This document shows, in pieces, positions 37,501 to 47,000 of a DNA stretch of 64,000 nt. Each line of letters begins with the position of its first letter. Position 1 is the first letter of the stretch. Where the stretch lies: positions 372,001-436,000 of the forward strand of contig NZ_CP088262.1 of the NCBI RefSeq assembly GCF_021117365.1, read 5' to 3'. A program made the translations under genes and the position numbers. The notes under the pieces are model-generated. The model did no database searches. It was not told where the DNA came from and saw only the letters and a list, made by a program, of their open reading frames with translations. This stretch comes from Nocardioides sp. cx-173. Lineage in GTDB: Bacteria; Actinomycetota; Actinomycetes; Propionibacteriales; Nocardioidaceae.

Positions 37501-40313
37501 TCTTCGGTGTCATCAACGCCAGCTACACCGACGAGGGTGGCACGGGCGCCCAGGCGCTGACCGGCGAGGACGAGGCGGTCCTGCAGCCCAAGCGCAAGCA
37601 GGCCGAGCACTTCACGACCCAGCAGGGAGTGGCCACCGAGGCCACGACCGACCCGCTGGGCGGTGCCCGCAACGTGTCCAACATCGACGCCGGTGACTAC
37701 GTCTCCTACGAGCCCATCAGCCTGTTCCAGGTGCCCAAGCTGCGCTTCCGCGTCGCCTCGGCCGGAGCCGGCGGCACCATCGAGGCCCGTCTGGACAGCC
37801 CGACCGGCCCCCTGGCCGGCACCGTCGACGTGCCGGTCACCGGAGGCTGGCAGAGCTGGCGGTTCGTCGACATGGACATCGCCGCGTCGGCGCAGCAGGG
37901 CTCGCACGAGCTCTTCCTGGTGTTCACGAACGCCAACCCCGCTGCCACCGGCCTGTTCAACCTGAACTTCCTCGACGCCGCCGGCAAGGGGGTGTCGCTC
38001 AACTCCAGGCCTCAGGTCGGAGCGGAGGCCGCCCCCACCTCGGGCACGGCGCCGCTGACGGTCGACTTCACCGGCTCGGCGTCCGACTACGACGGCGACG
38101 CGCTCACCTACGCGTGGGACTTCGGCGTCCCGGGTGACGGGGACACGGCCACCACGCTGAACGCCCAGTACACCTACACCCAGCCGGGCACCTACACCGC
38201 GCGTCTCACCGTTACCGACGCGCAGGGGGCCACCGCAACCTCGACGGTCCAGGTCCGGGTCCTCGACAGCTGTGGCGTCCAGCAGTCCGACGAGTTCGAC
38301 GGCACGTCGCTCGACGGGAAGTGGGAGGTCGTCCGGGAGGCAGGCGGCTACAGCGTCTCCGACGGCAGCCTCAGGATGCCGATCGCGAGCTCGAGCCTCT
38401 ACGGGCCGGGAGGCAACGTCAACGACCTGATCCTGCAGCAGACCCCCGCGGGTCAGTGGCAGGTGACGGCCAAGGTGAGCGCCGAGGTCACCGAGAACTA
38501 CCACCAGGCAGGTCTGCGGCTCTACTCCGACGACGACCACTACGCCTCGGTGCACCTGATCTCGGCCGGCGGCAGTCGTGACGTGGAGTTCATCTACGAG
38601 GCTGCGGGCCAGCCGCGTAACGAGGCGGAGGACAAGCTCGGCGGCGTCCCGGCAGGGTTCCCCTCGACCTACTACGTGCGGCTGACCTCCGACGGCACCG
38701 ACCTGAGGGCGTCGTACTCGACCGACGGCGAGACCTTCTCGCCGGTCGGCCGGCCGGCACCGATGTCCAGCTTCGCCGATCCCCGGGTCGGTCCGGCCGC
38801 GGTGTCGGGAGCTGCGGCCACGACGCCCGAGGCGTCGTTCGACTGGATCCGCTTCGAGCCGGACGGCAACGGGGAGACGGTCGAGCCGACCGACGAGTTC
38901 GACGGCAGCGAGCTGGACTCGTGCCGGTGGAACGCCATCGTGCGGGAGGACCCGAGCCGCTACGAGGTCAGCGAAGGAGGGCTGACGATCACGACCACGG
39001 CCGGTGACCTCTACCAGACCTCCGACCCGTCGGCGACGACCAACCTGATCCTGCAGTCGCACAACAACGCCTCCGAGGACTACGTCCTCGAGACGCGACT
39101 GTCGGGCACCTACACCGACGGCTACGCGCAGGCCGGGCTGATCGTCTACGGCGACGACGACAACTACGTCAAGCTGGACCCGATCTCCGACACCAACGCG
39201 GGTCGCATCAACCGGGTGGAGCTCCGCTCGGAGTCCAACGCGGCGATCCTCAACCCACAGCCCGAGGTCGCCGCCCCGGCCAACGTCTCGTCGTACCGGC
39301 TGCGGCTGACCAAGACCGGCGACAGCTACTTCGGGGAGGTGGCCTTCGACGGCGGTGACTGGCAGCCGGTCGGCACCGTCACGAACCCGTCCGCCGACAT
39401 GGACTTCGGGGTCTTCGCCATCGGCGTCCAGCAACCCGGCCGGACGGCGACGTTCGAGTACTTCCGGGTCACCGGGAGCGGCGCCGAGAACGGGCCCCCC
39501 GTCGCCGACGACGACACCGCCACCACGCCGCAGGACACGCGCGTCGACGTGCCCGTCCTGAGCGGGGACACCGACCCGGACGGCGATGACCTGACCGTCA
39601 CGGGGGCCACCGACCCGGCGCACGGCACCACGGCGGTCAACCCCGACGGCACGGTGGCCTACACGCCGGACGCCGGTTACACCGGCACGGACACCTTCGA
39701 CTACACCGTCTCCGACGGAGAGGGCTCCGACACCGGCACGGTGACGGTCACGGTGACCGAGGCCGCGGAGCCCGTGGCCGACACCCGGATCACGGCGGCG
39801 CCCCGCGGCACCATCCGGGCGCGGACGGCGACCATCCGGTTCGCCGCCACCGGGCCCGGCGCCGGCGCGGCGACGTTCCAGTGCTCTCTCGACGGCTCGG
39901 CGTGGACCCCGTGCACGTCCCCGAGGACCCTGCGGGGGCTCAGGGACGGCCGGCACACCGTCCGGGTCCGGGCGGTGACCGCGGGTGGCGTCGACGCCAC
40001 GCCGGCCACGGCGACCTGGACCGTCGACGGCACGGGACCACGCATCCGCGCGGTGGGCCCGACCGGCAGCGTCCGTGACCGGACGCCCACGGTGCGGGCC
40101 GTCGTCACCGACGCCACGTCGAGGGTGCGTGCCGTGGAGCTGTCTGTCGACGGCAGGCGGGTCCGGGGTGTGCGGTTCGACCGCGCGCGTGACCGGATGA
40201 CCTGGACGCCCGGCAGAGCCATGTCGGTCGGTCGCCACACCGTGCGCCTGGTGGCGATCGACGCCGCCGGCAACCGGACGGTCACCAGGTGGAGCTTCCG
40301 CATCCGCCGCTGA
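34578..40313 (+). CDS. Giant secreted multidomain protein: ThuA, sugar dehydrogenase propeller, PKD and CBM6
   Basis: 1911 aa. Signal peptide (cleavage after PASA, residue 38) and an Ala/Pro linker precede: a ThuA domain (92-325; YDVLVFSKTTGFRHGSI, GGGYVGVHAASDTEY); a glucose/sorbosone-dehydrogenase-type propeller (339-802); PKD (808-895); a GHDSHGHP-containing module (896-1005); CBM6-like (1005-1136); PKD (1143-1231); two concanavalin-like modules (1236-1430 and 1437-1633); a cadherin-like domain (1638-1731); and a C-terminal Ig-like pair (1733-1911). ThuA proteins act in trehalose and keto-sugar catabolism. The propeller-PKD-module-CBM6 core and the C-terminal pair match the upstream 2459-aa protein, so the two arose by duplication. 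The gene is 82 bases after its neighbour with AAGGCAGG before the ATG, so co-transcription is likely. Confidence 0.87.
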   Translation: MSSFRSPATRIKASLKAGVAGLAAVAVIGTMTGGPASAAPAGAPADLPPDVPAVASGDLSAAAPAVVQTAPAPRAAAPARAAAAAPALPAPATYDVLVFSKTTGFRHGSIGAGVRAVQRLGAQYGFNVTATEDATQFTDANLAQYEAVVWLSTTSDVLDDTQQSAFERYIQAGGGYVGVHAASDTEYTWPWYGDLVGAYFQSHPAGTPTATVNVEDKTTASSCALPDEWVRTDEWYNFQSKDNPVVNGGGADYSPRGDVNVIATLDESTYAENDGNATDDDHPIAWYQEFDGGRSFYTGGGHTDASFSEPLFRNHLLGGIQYAADQAPDACTDLPPSDVSFDQITLAKGDDKIGEPMALSVLPDGRVLHNARDGRIFLTDLEGNTTELHDVPIYSHDEDGLQSIAVSPDFEQDGWVYLYYAPPLDTPAGDAPNDGTAATWATWSGYNRLSRVRMVDDDLDFGTEQELLRVEADRGICCHAGGAIDFDADGNLYLSTGDDSNPFASDGYSPLDERETRNPAYDAQRSAANTNDLRGKVIRIKPDPAAASYTVPAGNLFDEAADTNQKTRPEIYAMGFRNPFRMTVDKRTGYVYVGEYGPDAGSANPTRGPGGQVEFNQIRQAGNFGWPYCTGANTAAETYNDYDFATGTSGPKFNCAAPVNNSPHNTGLTDLPPAQPAWISYDGGNVTYGGRTTNEFGGGGEGPMAGPVYNYDPDLESDVKFPEYFDNHFFAGEWTRGWIRDVAMDAEGDVAGIDPFFDSSTLYAVMDMEFGPDGSLYVLDYGNGGYFTGNENSAIYKINAINEGARSPSATASATPTSGQAPLVVQFSSEGSSDPDEGDSIASYAWDFQNDGTVDSTQANPSFTYTANGVYDARLTVTDTTGRTGVATVVITVGNTEPTVEIVMPPDGAFFEFGDRVRVEVQVTDPEDGEIDCSRVEIDYVLGHDSHGHPLSGGTGCVLDLQTIRDEGHDPSANIFGVINASYTDEGGTGAQALTGEDEAVLQPKRKQAEHFTTQQGVATEATTDPLGGARNVSNIDAGDYVSYEPISLFQVPKLRFRVASAGAGGTIEARLDSPTGPLAGTVDVPVTGGWQSWRFVDMDIAASAQQGSHELFLVFTNANPAATGLFNLNFLDAAGKGVSLNSRPQVGAEAAPTSGTAPLTVDFTGSASDYDGDALTYAWDFGVPGDGDTATTLNAQYTYTQPGTYTARLTVTDAQGATATSTVQVRVLDSCGVQQSDEFDGTSLDGKWEVVREAGGYSVSDGSLRMPIASSSLYGPGGNVNDLILQQTPAGQWQVTAKVSAEVTENYHQAGLRLYSDDDHYASVHLISAGGSRDVEFIYEAAGQPRNEAEDKLGGVPAGFPSTYYVRLTSDGTDLRASYSTDGETFSPVGRPAPMSSFADPRVGPAAVSGAAATTPEASFDWIRFEPDGNGETVEPTDEFDGSELDSCRWNAIVREDPSRYEVSEGGLTITTTAGDLYQTSDPSATTNLILQSHNNASEDYVLETRLSGTYTDGYAQAGLIVYGDDDNYVKLDPISDTNAGRINRVELRSESNAAILNPQPEVAAPANVSSYRLRLTKTGDSYFGEVAFDGGDWQPVGTVTNPSADMDFGVFAIGVQQPGRTATFEYFRVTGSGAENGPPVADDDTATTPQDTRVDVPVLSGDTDPDGDDLTVTGATDPAHGTTAVNPDGTVAYTPDAGYTGTDTFDYTVSDGEGSDTGTVTVTVTEAAEPVADTRITAAPRGTIRARTATIRFAATGPGAGAATFQCSLDGSAWTPCTSPRTLRGLRDGRHTVRVRAVTAGGVDATPATATWTVDGTGPRIRAVGPTGSVRDRTPTVRAVVTDATSRVRAVELSVDGRRVRGVRFDRARDRMTWTPGRAMSVGRHTVRLVAIDAAGNRTVTRWSFRIRR

Positions 40314-40333
40314 CGGGACCCGACGGCACCGCT

Positions 40334-40380
40334 CGGAGGCCGGGCACCTCGGGGGAGACCCCCGGGGCGCCCGGCCTCCG
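40334..40380. terminator. Strong bidirectional terminator
   Basis: CGGAGGCCGGGC (40334-40345) pairs with GCCCGGCCTCCG (40369-40380), and an inner CGGGGG/CCCCCG stem (40350-40355 with 40359-40364) closes an AGA loop. It separates the convergent 1911-aa secreted-protein gene and the ROK gene. The remainder of 40314-40448 shows no gene. Confidence 0.85.
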
Positions 40381-40448
40381 GCACCCGTCGGCGACGCGCG
40401 TCGGCCTCGAGCGGCGTCGCGCCGACGAGGCCCCATCGGGCCTGGGGG

Positions 40449-41690
40449 CTACAGCACGACCGCGTGCGCCGGCGGGTTCGCCAGCATCGCGTCCACCGAC
40501 TGCGGCGCCAGGTACTGCTGCACGGCCATGGTGGCCGCGCCGATGACGCCGGCGTGCTCGCCGGTCTGCGCGGGGACGACGATGAGCTCTCCGGTGGCGA
40601 GCGGCAGCGAGCGGGCGTAGATGGCCTCGCGCACGCCGGCCAGGAGGCTGGGGGCGCCGCCGCCCAGCGCGCCGCCGAGGACGATGACCGAGGGGTTCAT
40701 CAGGCTGACGCAGGAGGCGAGCACCTCGCCGATGTCGCGGCCGGCGCGTCGGATGGCGGCGACGGCGTCGCGGTCCCCGTGGGAGAGGCGCTCCAGGACG
40801 AGCCGGGAGGCGTCGGCGCCGCCGAGGTGGTCGGGGTCGAGCTCCTGGGCGATGGTGCGTGCGCTGGCGATGGCCTCCAGGCAGCCGCGGTTGCCGCAGC
40901 TGCACAGGGCGTCGCCACCGCGGGGGCTCTGCACGTGCCCGAGGTCGCCCGCGGAGCCCTGGGCGCCGCGATGCAGGCGCCGGCCACTGATGATGCCCGC
41001 GCCGATGCCGGTGGAGATCTTGACGAACACGAGGTGCTCGACCTGCGGGTAGACCACGGAGTGCTCGCCGAGAGCCATCAGGTTGACGTCGTTGTCGACG
41101 AGGACCGGGACGCCCATGCGCTCGGTGACCCATGCGGCGACGTCGAAGTCGTCCCAGCCGGGCATGATCGGCGGCTTCACCGGGCGACCGGTCTGGTGCT
41201 CGACCGGGCCCGGCAGCCCGATGCCGACGCCGGCGAGGTCGCTACGGCGCCGCCCCACCTGGGCGAGGAGCCGGTCGGCCACGTCGACGAGCCAGCCGAG
41301 GGTCGCCTCGGGCCCGGCGGCGATGTCGAGGTCGCTCACCTCCTCGGCGAGCACGGTGGCGGTGAGGTCGGTGAGCGCGGCCCGGCCATGGGTGACCCCG
41401 AAGTCGGCGGCCAGCACCAGCTTGGCGCGGGGGTTGAACGCGAAGCGCGTGGGCGGCCGGCCACCGGTGGAACGGCTCTGACCCGAGGGCTGGAGCAGGC
41501 CCACCGAGAGCAGGCCCTCGATGCGGCCGGCGACGGTGGACCGCGCCAGGCCGGTGAGCTCGATGAGGTCGGCGCGGGTGCGCGGCTGCCCGTCGAGCAT
41601 CAGGTTGAGCAGGTCGCCGCCGCCGGGCGGTGCCGCCGTCGGCATCGGGGTCGCGGCCTCCGCGCTCGCGGCGGGGAGGGTCTGCGTCAT
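40449..41690 (-). CDS. ROK-family transcriptional regulator/sugar kinase homologue
   Basis: 413 aa. An N-terminal winged-helix DNA-binding domain (LLNLMLDGQPRTRADLIELT, then GLARSTVAGRIEGLL, residues about 27-80) is fused to a ROK sugar-kinase-like fold. The zinc-binding ROK motif CSCGNRGCLEA and the sugar/ATP pocket phrases VLVDNDVNLMALGEH and KISTGIGAGII are present, so it is a NagC/XylR-type repressor that senses a sugar. The ATG at 41688-41690 gives the standard start; the frame is open upstream but overlaps the region before the MMPL gene. It is divergent from the MMPL gene (122 bases) and is the only local sugar-responsive regulator in the 21-57 kb region. Confidence 0.9.
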   Translation of the reverse strand: MTQTLPAASAEAATPMPTAAPPGGGDLLNLMLDGQPRTRADLIELTGLARSTVAGRIEGLLSVGLLQPSGQSRSTGGRPPTRFAFNPRAKLVLAADFGVTHGRAALTDLTATVLAEEVSDLDIAAGPEATLGWLVDVADRLLAQVGRRRSDLAGVGIGLPGPVEHQTGRPVKPPIMPGWDDFDVAAWVTERMGVPVLVDNDVNLMALGEHSVVYPQVEHLVFVKISTGIGAGIISGRRLHRGAQGSAGDLGHVQSPRGGDALCSCGNRGCLEAIASARTIAQELDPDHLGGADASRLVLERLSHGDRDAVAAIRRAGRDIGEVLASCVSLMNPSVIVLGGALGGGAPSLLAGVREAIYARSLPLATGELIVVPAQTGEHAGVIGAATMAVQQYLAPQSVDAMLANPPAHAVVL

Positions 41691-41812
41691 GCGCTCATTC
41701 TGGCACGCGGAAGGCAACCAGGGAGCGATACTGTGCGACGCATGGCCCAGTTCTGCCTGCCGCGCTGGCAAAAGTCCTCGGGCACAGGTGGGGTGTGACG
41801 GACGGAGGACGC

Positions 41813-43954
41813 GTGCTGTCGCGACTGGGTGGCGGGCTCGCCCGGCGGCGCCACTGGGTGCTCGCCGCATGGGTGCTCGCCACGGCGGCCGGAGCGGTCC
41901 TGGGTGGATCGGTCTACGACCGGACCGACACCCTGGAGAGCAGTCGCCCGGGACTGGAGTCGACGCAGGTGCACGAGCGCATCGACGAGCTCGATCCCCA
42001 GGGGGAGTCTGTCGTGGCCGTCATCGCCGGGAGGGAGTTCTTCGCGACCGATCTGGTCAGCCAGGCCAGCCGCATCATGTTCGAGATCCGGGAGATCGAC
42101 GGCGTCTCGGAGGTGACCGACGCCTACACCTCGGGCGGCGTCATCGGTGACGACGGCCAGAGCTCGCTCGTGGTCGTCGAGCTGGAGCGCGGGCTGAGCG
42201 AGGACGAGGCCCTGTCCGTCGCCGGCGAGGTGGCCGAGGCGTTGCGTGCCATCGACGCACCTCAGGTGCTCGTCGGCGGTGAGCTGCTGGCCGGGCAGGC
42301 CTTCGCCGAGCAGGCCATCGCCGACACCGTCCGCGGCGAGCTGATCGCCCTCGGCTTCCTCGCGGTGGCCCTCCTGCTCGTCCTCGGCGGGCTGCGCGCC
42401 GCCGCCGTCCCGTTGGCCGCGGCCCTCGCCGTCATCGCGACCACGCTCCTGGCCCTGAGCGCGTTGGCGGGCCTCGTTCCCGTCAGCGAGTACGCCGTCA
42501 ACGTCGTCACGCTGCTCGGCATCGGGCTCGCCGTCGACTACAGCCTGCTCATGGTCTTCCGGTTCCGCGAGGAGCGGGCTGCCGACCGCAAGGCTCCGCT
42601 CGACGTGCTGCTCAGCCGGACGACGGCGGCCGCCGGCCGCGCCGTGCTCGTCTCGGGGCTCGCGGTCGCCACGGCGATGCTCGGCCTCTACGTCTTCGCC
42701 GACCCACTGCTGTCGGCCATGGCCCTGGGCGGCGTCCTCGTGGTGGTGCTGGCCACGGTGGCCGGGCTGACGCTGGTGCCCGCCCTGATCGCGGTCGCCC
42801 ACCGCCAGATCCCCGCTCGCGGCGCGCGCACGTGGGTCTGGCGTCGTCCTGCTCGCCCCCGGGGAGGCGCGGGCGTCCTCGCCGGGCTGGCCGGCTTCGC
42901 CCAGCGTCGCCCGGTCCTGGTCGCGCTGGCGGGGGTCGGGACCCTGCTGGTGCTCGCGGCCCCGGTGCTGCAGCTGCAGCTGGCCAACTCCGACGCGTCG
43001 GCGCTGCCTCCCGGCAGCGAGGAGCGGCGGACCGCCGAGGTGATCGAGGCGGACTTCGACGAGGCCCGGCAGCCGCTCTCGGTCCTCGTCGAGGGCGACC
43101 CCGAGGTGGCGCAGGTGCAGCGACTCCTCGAGGACCTCGAGGACCTGCCCGGCGCCGACGAGGTCTTCGTGCGCGACGACCTCGACGGCGTCACCTGGCT
43201 CGAGGTGGTGCCGGAGGGGCGTCAGACCGATCCCGAGGCCCAGGAGCTGGTGCGCGACGTCCGGGCTCTCGGCGGGCTGCCGCTGCTGGTGGGTGGGCCG
43301 GCCGCCGAGCTGGTCGACGCCAAGCACGCCACCGTGGACCGGCTGCCGCTCGCGCTGGCCCTCGTGCTGCTCGCGACGTTCGTGCTGCTGCTGGTCCTCA
43401 CCGGGTCCGTCGTCGTCCCGCTCAAGGCCCTCTTGCTCAACCTGCTGACGCTGGCGGCCACCGGCGGGGTGCTCGTGGCGATCTTCCAGTGGGGATGGGG
43501 CTCCGGGCTCCTCGGCTTCGAGCCCTGGGGCGCCATCGACCTGACCACGCCCCTGCTGCTCTCCCTGTTCGTCTTCGGCCTCTCCATGGACTACGAGGTC
43601 TTCCTGCTCTCGCGCATCAAGGAGGAGTGGGACCGGCGGCGCGACGACACGCACGCGGCCAACGACCGCGCCGTCCTCGCAGGGATCACCGCCACCGGCC
43701 CGGTCGTCTCGGCCGCCGCGGTCTGTATCGGGATCGTCTTCCTCGGCTTCGCGTTCGGCGAGCTGGTGGCGGTCAAGGAGATCGGCGTCGGGATGACGGT
43801 CGCCGTCCTGCTCGACGTCACCGTGGTCCGGGGGCTGCTGCTGCCTGCGTCGATGAGCCTGCTGGGCCGTCGCAACTGGTGGCGGCCGTTCGTCCCGCTC
43901 GCCGCTCCGGCACCCGCGGCCGGGCGAAGTCGAAAAGTTTCAACTGAGCACTAG
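41813..43954 (+). CDS. MMPL/RND-superfamily membrane transporter
   Basis: 713 aa with two repeated halves, each with one TM, a large extracytoplasmic domain and a block of five TMs. The conserved sequences of the family are visible: GIGLAVDYSLLMVFRFREE in the first half and FGLSMDYEVFLLSRIKEEW in the second, with the Asp-Tyr pairs expected to relay protons. MMPL proteins export lipids or hydrophobic metabolites in actinobacteria. The GTG at 41813 has GGAGG four bases upstream and gives VLSRLGGGLARRRHWVLAA; GTG at 41795 is an in-frame alternative. It is divergent from the ROK gene and precedes a CRP-like-regulated secreted-protein gene. A half-site TGTGACGGAC lies at 41794-41803. Confidence 0.9.
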   Translation: MLSRLGGGLARRRHWVLAAWVLATAAGAVLGGSVYDRTDTLESSRPGLESTQVHERIDELDPQGESVVAVIAGREFFATDLVSQASRIMFEIREIDGVSEVTDAYTSGGVIGDDGQSSLVVVELERGLSEDEALSVAGEVAEALRAIDAPQVLVGGELLAGQAFAEQAIADTVRGELIALGFLAVALLLVLGGLRAAAVPLAAALAVIATTLLALSALAGLVPVSEYAVNVVTLLGIGLAVDYSLLMVFRFREERAADRKAPLDVLLSRTTAAAGRAVLVSGLAVATAMLGLYVFADPLLSAMALGGVLVVVLATVAGLTLVPALIAVAHRQIPARGARTWVWRRPARPRGGAGVLAGLAGFAQRRPVLVALAGVGTLLVLAAPVLQLQLANSDASALPPGSEERRTAEVIEADFDEARQPLSVLVEGDPEVAQVQRLLEDLEDLPGADEVFVRDDLDGVTWLEVVPEGRQTDPEAQELVRDVRALGGLPLLVGGPAAELVDAKHATVDRLPLALALVLLATFVLLLVLTGSVVVPLKALLLNLLTLAATGGVLVAIFQWGWGSGLLGFEPWGAIDLTTPLLLSLFVFGLSMDYEVFLLSRIKEEWDRRRDDTHAANDRAVLAGITATGPVVSAAAVCIGIVFLGFAFGELVAVKEIGVGMTVAVLLDVTVVRGLLLPASMSLLGRRNWWRPFVPLAAPAPAAGRSRKVSTEH

Positions 43955-43982
43955 ACAGAAGTCGTGCCGCTGTCGTCATAAT
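43952..43982 (+). promoter_or_regulatory. Promoter of the PA14/DUF1080 secreted-protein gene
   Basis: TAGACA (43952-43957), a 19-base spacer and CATAAT (43977-43982) each match the sigma-70 consensus at five of six positions, though the spacer is long. The -35 overlaps the MMPL stop codon. Transcription is expected near 43989, about nine bases before CRP-like site 3. Confidence 0.5.
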
Positions 43983-43997
43983 CGACCTAGCCGCTCG

Positions 43998-44013
43998 TGT
44001 GACGGCCGTCATA
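43998..44013. promoter_or_regulatory. CRP/GlxR-like operator, site 3
   Basis: TGTGACGGCCGTCATA matches TGTGA-N6-TCACA at nine of ten positions. Its distance from the predicted -10 is almost the same as at site 1 (centre about 24 bases after the -10), so the same regulator would act in the same way on both promoters. Confidence 0.65.
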
Positions 44014-44034
44014 CCTTCTGGAGGGACGACCTCG

Positions 44035-47000
44035 GTGTCATCTGCTTCCCACCGCTCGCCCGCCACGCGCGGAGCACATCGGGTCCTCGCCGTCGGGCTC
44101 GCCGTCGCCACCGGCATGGGCGTCCTGGCCGCGACGGCGGCACCGGGCGCGAGCGCCGGCGCGGTCGCGCAGGCCGTGCCTGCGGGCAACGAGCCGGGCG
44201 TCACCATGCGGGTCTTCCACGTGCCCTACAACCTGGAGGAGATCTGCACGCTCAAGTCGGGCCAGACCCCGAACGTCGATCTCCTCAAGCCGACGATCAA
44301 CTGGACGACGCCTGCCGACTTCGGTGACGCCGGGCGCGAGGACAACTTCATCAGCCACACGCTGGCCGACCTCGACATCGCCACGGCGGGCAGCTACGAG
44401 TTCGAGCTGCGCAGCGACGACGGGTCGCGGCTCTCCCTCGACGACGAGGTCGTCATCGACCACGACGGTCTCCACGGCGCGGACCCCAAGACCGGCACCG
44501 TCTCGCTGAGCGCCGGCAGCCACCGGCTGTTCATCGAGCACTTCGAGGCCGGCGGTGGCCAGCAGGTCACGTTGAGCTGGAAGAAGCCGGGCGACGCGTC
44601 GTTCACCCTCGTCCCGACCTCGGTCCTCTCCACCCCGGAGAAGGTCACCCGCGTGACCGCCCCCGGCAACAAGGAGTGCGAGGGCGCGGCGGACTCTCCC
44701 GGCGACGGCCTCCAGCTCGCCGGGCTCAACCCGGCCTACGCCGTCGTCAACCTGCGTCCGCCGGGCTTCGACCCCAAGGTCACCGGCATGGCGTGGGACG
44801 GCGACGACCTGCTCGTCCTCACCTGGGGCGGCACGGGCGACCCGGTCGACCAGACCTCCGAGGGCAAGCTCTTCCGGCTCACCGGCGTCAAGACCGCCGA
44901 CGGCCCCGAGGATGTCACCGCCACCGAGCTCGTCGGCGACCTGCGCGAGCCTCAGGGCGTCGCGGTCGTGGATGTCGACGGCAACGGGGAGCCCGAGTAC
45001 TACGTCAGCGAGAAGGACCAGCTGAGCAAGTTCGTCGACACCGACGGCAACGGTCTCCTCGACGAGCCGAAGTCGGCGCTGTGGACGGTGCCCACGAGCG
45101 GCAACTTCCACGAATTCGCCTTCGGCCTACTGCACAAGGGCGACAAGTTCTACCTCAACCTCTCGGTGTCCATCGACTACGGCGGCGCCACCACCAACCC
45201 GCAGCAGGCTCCCACCATCGACGGCAAGACCATCCGCGGCAACAGCATCGTCGTCGACGACACCACCGGCGAGATGACGCTGGTCGCGGGCGGCCTGCGC
45301 ACCCCCAACGGCATCGGCTGGGGTCCCGAGGGCGACGCCTTCGTGACCGACAACCAGGGCGGCTGGCTGCCGGCCAGCAAGCTGGTCCACATCAAGCAGG
45401 ACCGCTTCTTCAACCACATGACCACCCCGGCCGGGCCGTTCCAGGACAACCCCGTCGCCAAGCCGGTGCTGTGGCTGCCGCAGAACGAGATCGCCAACTC
45501 GCCGAGCACCCCGGTCATGGTGCCCGAGGGCCAGCCCTTCGCCGGTCAGATGATGATCGGCGACGTCACCTACGGCGGCCTCCAGCGCGCCTTCCTCGAG
45601 AAGGTCGAGGGCGAGTACCAGGGAGCCGTCTTCCGCGGGACTCAGGGCCTGGAGGCCGGCATCAACGAGGTCCTCCTCGGCGACGGCGGCACCATGATCG
45701 TCGGCGGCATCGGCGGCGGCGGCAACTGGCAGCAGCCCGGCAAGCTGACCTACGGCCTGCAGAAGCTCGTCCCGACCGGTGTCGCGCCGTTCGAGATGAA
45801 GTCCATGGAGGTCGTCGAGGGAGGCTTCAAGGTCACCTACACCCACCCGATCGGTGCGGAGACCCTGGCGTCGCTGCCCGACAAGTACGTCGTCACGCAG
45901 TGGGGCTACCGCCCGACCGCCCAGTACGGCGGCCCGAAGATCAACGAGGAGACGCTCGAGGTCACCTCGGCGACCGCCTCCGAGGACGGCCGCACCGTGA
46001 CCCTGGCGATCGCGGGCCTGCGTCCCGATCGCGTCGTCCACCTGCGCTCCCCACGGCCCTTCGCCGCCGAGAGCGGCGAGCAGCTCTACAGCACCGAGGG
46101 CTGGTACACGCTGAACAGCTACCCCGGCTACGTGGCTCCCGAGCCCCCGGAAGGCGTCTACGAGCAGGAGGACCAGCAGCTCCTCGGCGGCGCCAACGTG
46201 CAGAGCGAGCACGCCGGCTACAGCGGCACCGGGTACGTCGGCGGCTTCGACAAGGTCGGTGCGGGCGTACGCTCGGCGGTCACGGTCGACGAGGCCGGCA
46301 CCTACGACCTGAGCCTGCGCTACAGCAACGGCCCCCACCCGTTCCAGGGCCCCAAGACCGTCACCCTGATGGTCAACGGTGAGAGCCAGGTCGTCACCCT
46401 GCCCTCCACGGGCACCTGGCAGACCTACGGCACCTTCCGCCGGGCCGTGGACCTGGCCGCCGGTGCCAACACCGTCGAGATCCGCTACGACGAGGGCAAC
46501 GACGGCAACGTCAACCTCGACGTGCTCAGCATCGTCCCGCAGGACGGCATCCGCTACGAGGCCGAGGAGGGGATGCTCAACGGCGGCGCCAGCGCACAGA
46601 CCGAGCACCCGGGCTACTCCGGCTCAGGCTTCGTCGGCGGCTTCCAGAACGCGGGCGCCAGCGTGCGCCTGAACGTCAGCACCACCAGCGCCGGCAACCA
46701 CCCGGTCACGCTCGGCTACGCGGCTGGACCGAACCCCTACGACGGCCCGAAGAGGCTCACCGTCGAGGTCAACGGGACACCGCGCCAGATCACGCTGCCC
46801 AGCACGGGCTCCTGGCAGACCTGGGGCACCTGGACCGGCGAGCTGCCGCTGCGGGTCGGCGAGAACACCGTCATCTTCCGCTACGACACCAACGACGACG
46901 GCAACGTCAACCTCGACTACCTCGACGTGAGGCTGCCCGCACCGGTCACGTGTGACCCCGTGGGCGACACCGATGACCCGTTCGAGGGCGACGCGCTCGA

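Noticed and set aside
34593-40436. A 1947-codon open frame on the minus strand opposite the 1911-aa gene
   Set aside because: Same reason: a frame mirror of a well-supported secreted protein, with low-complexity Arg/Gly/Val composition and no domain.
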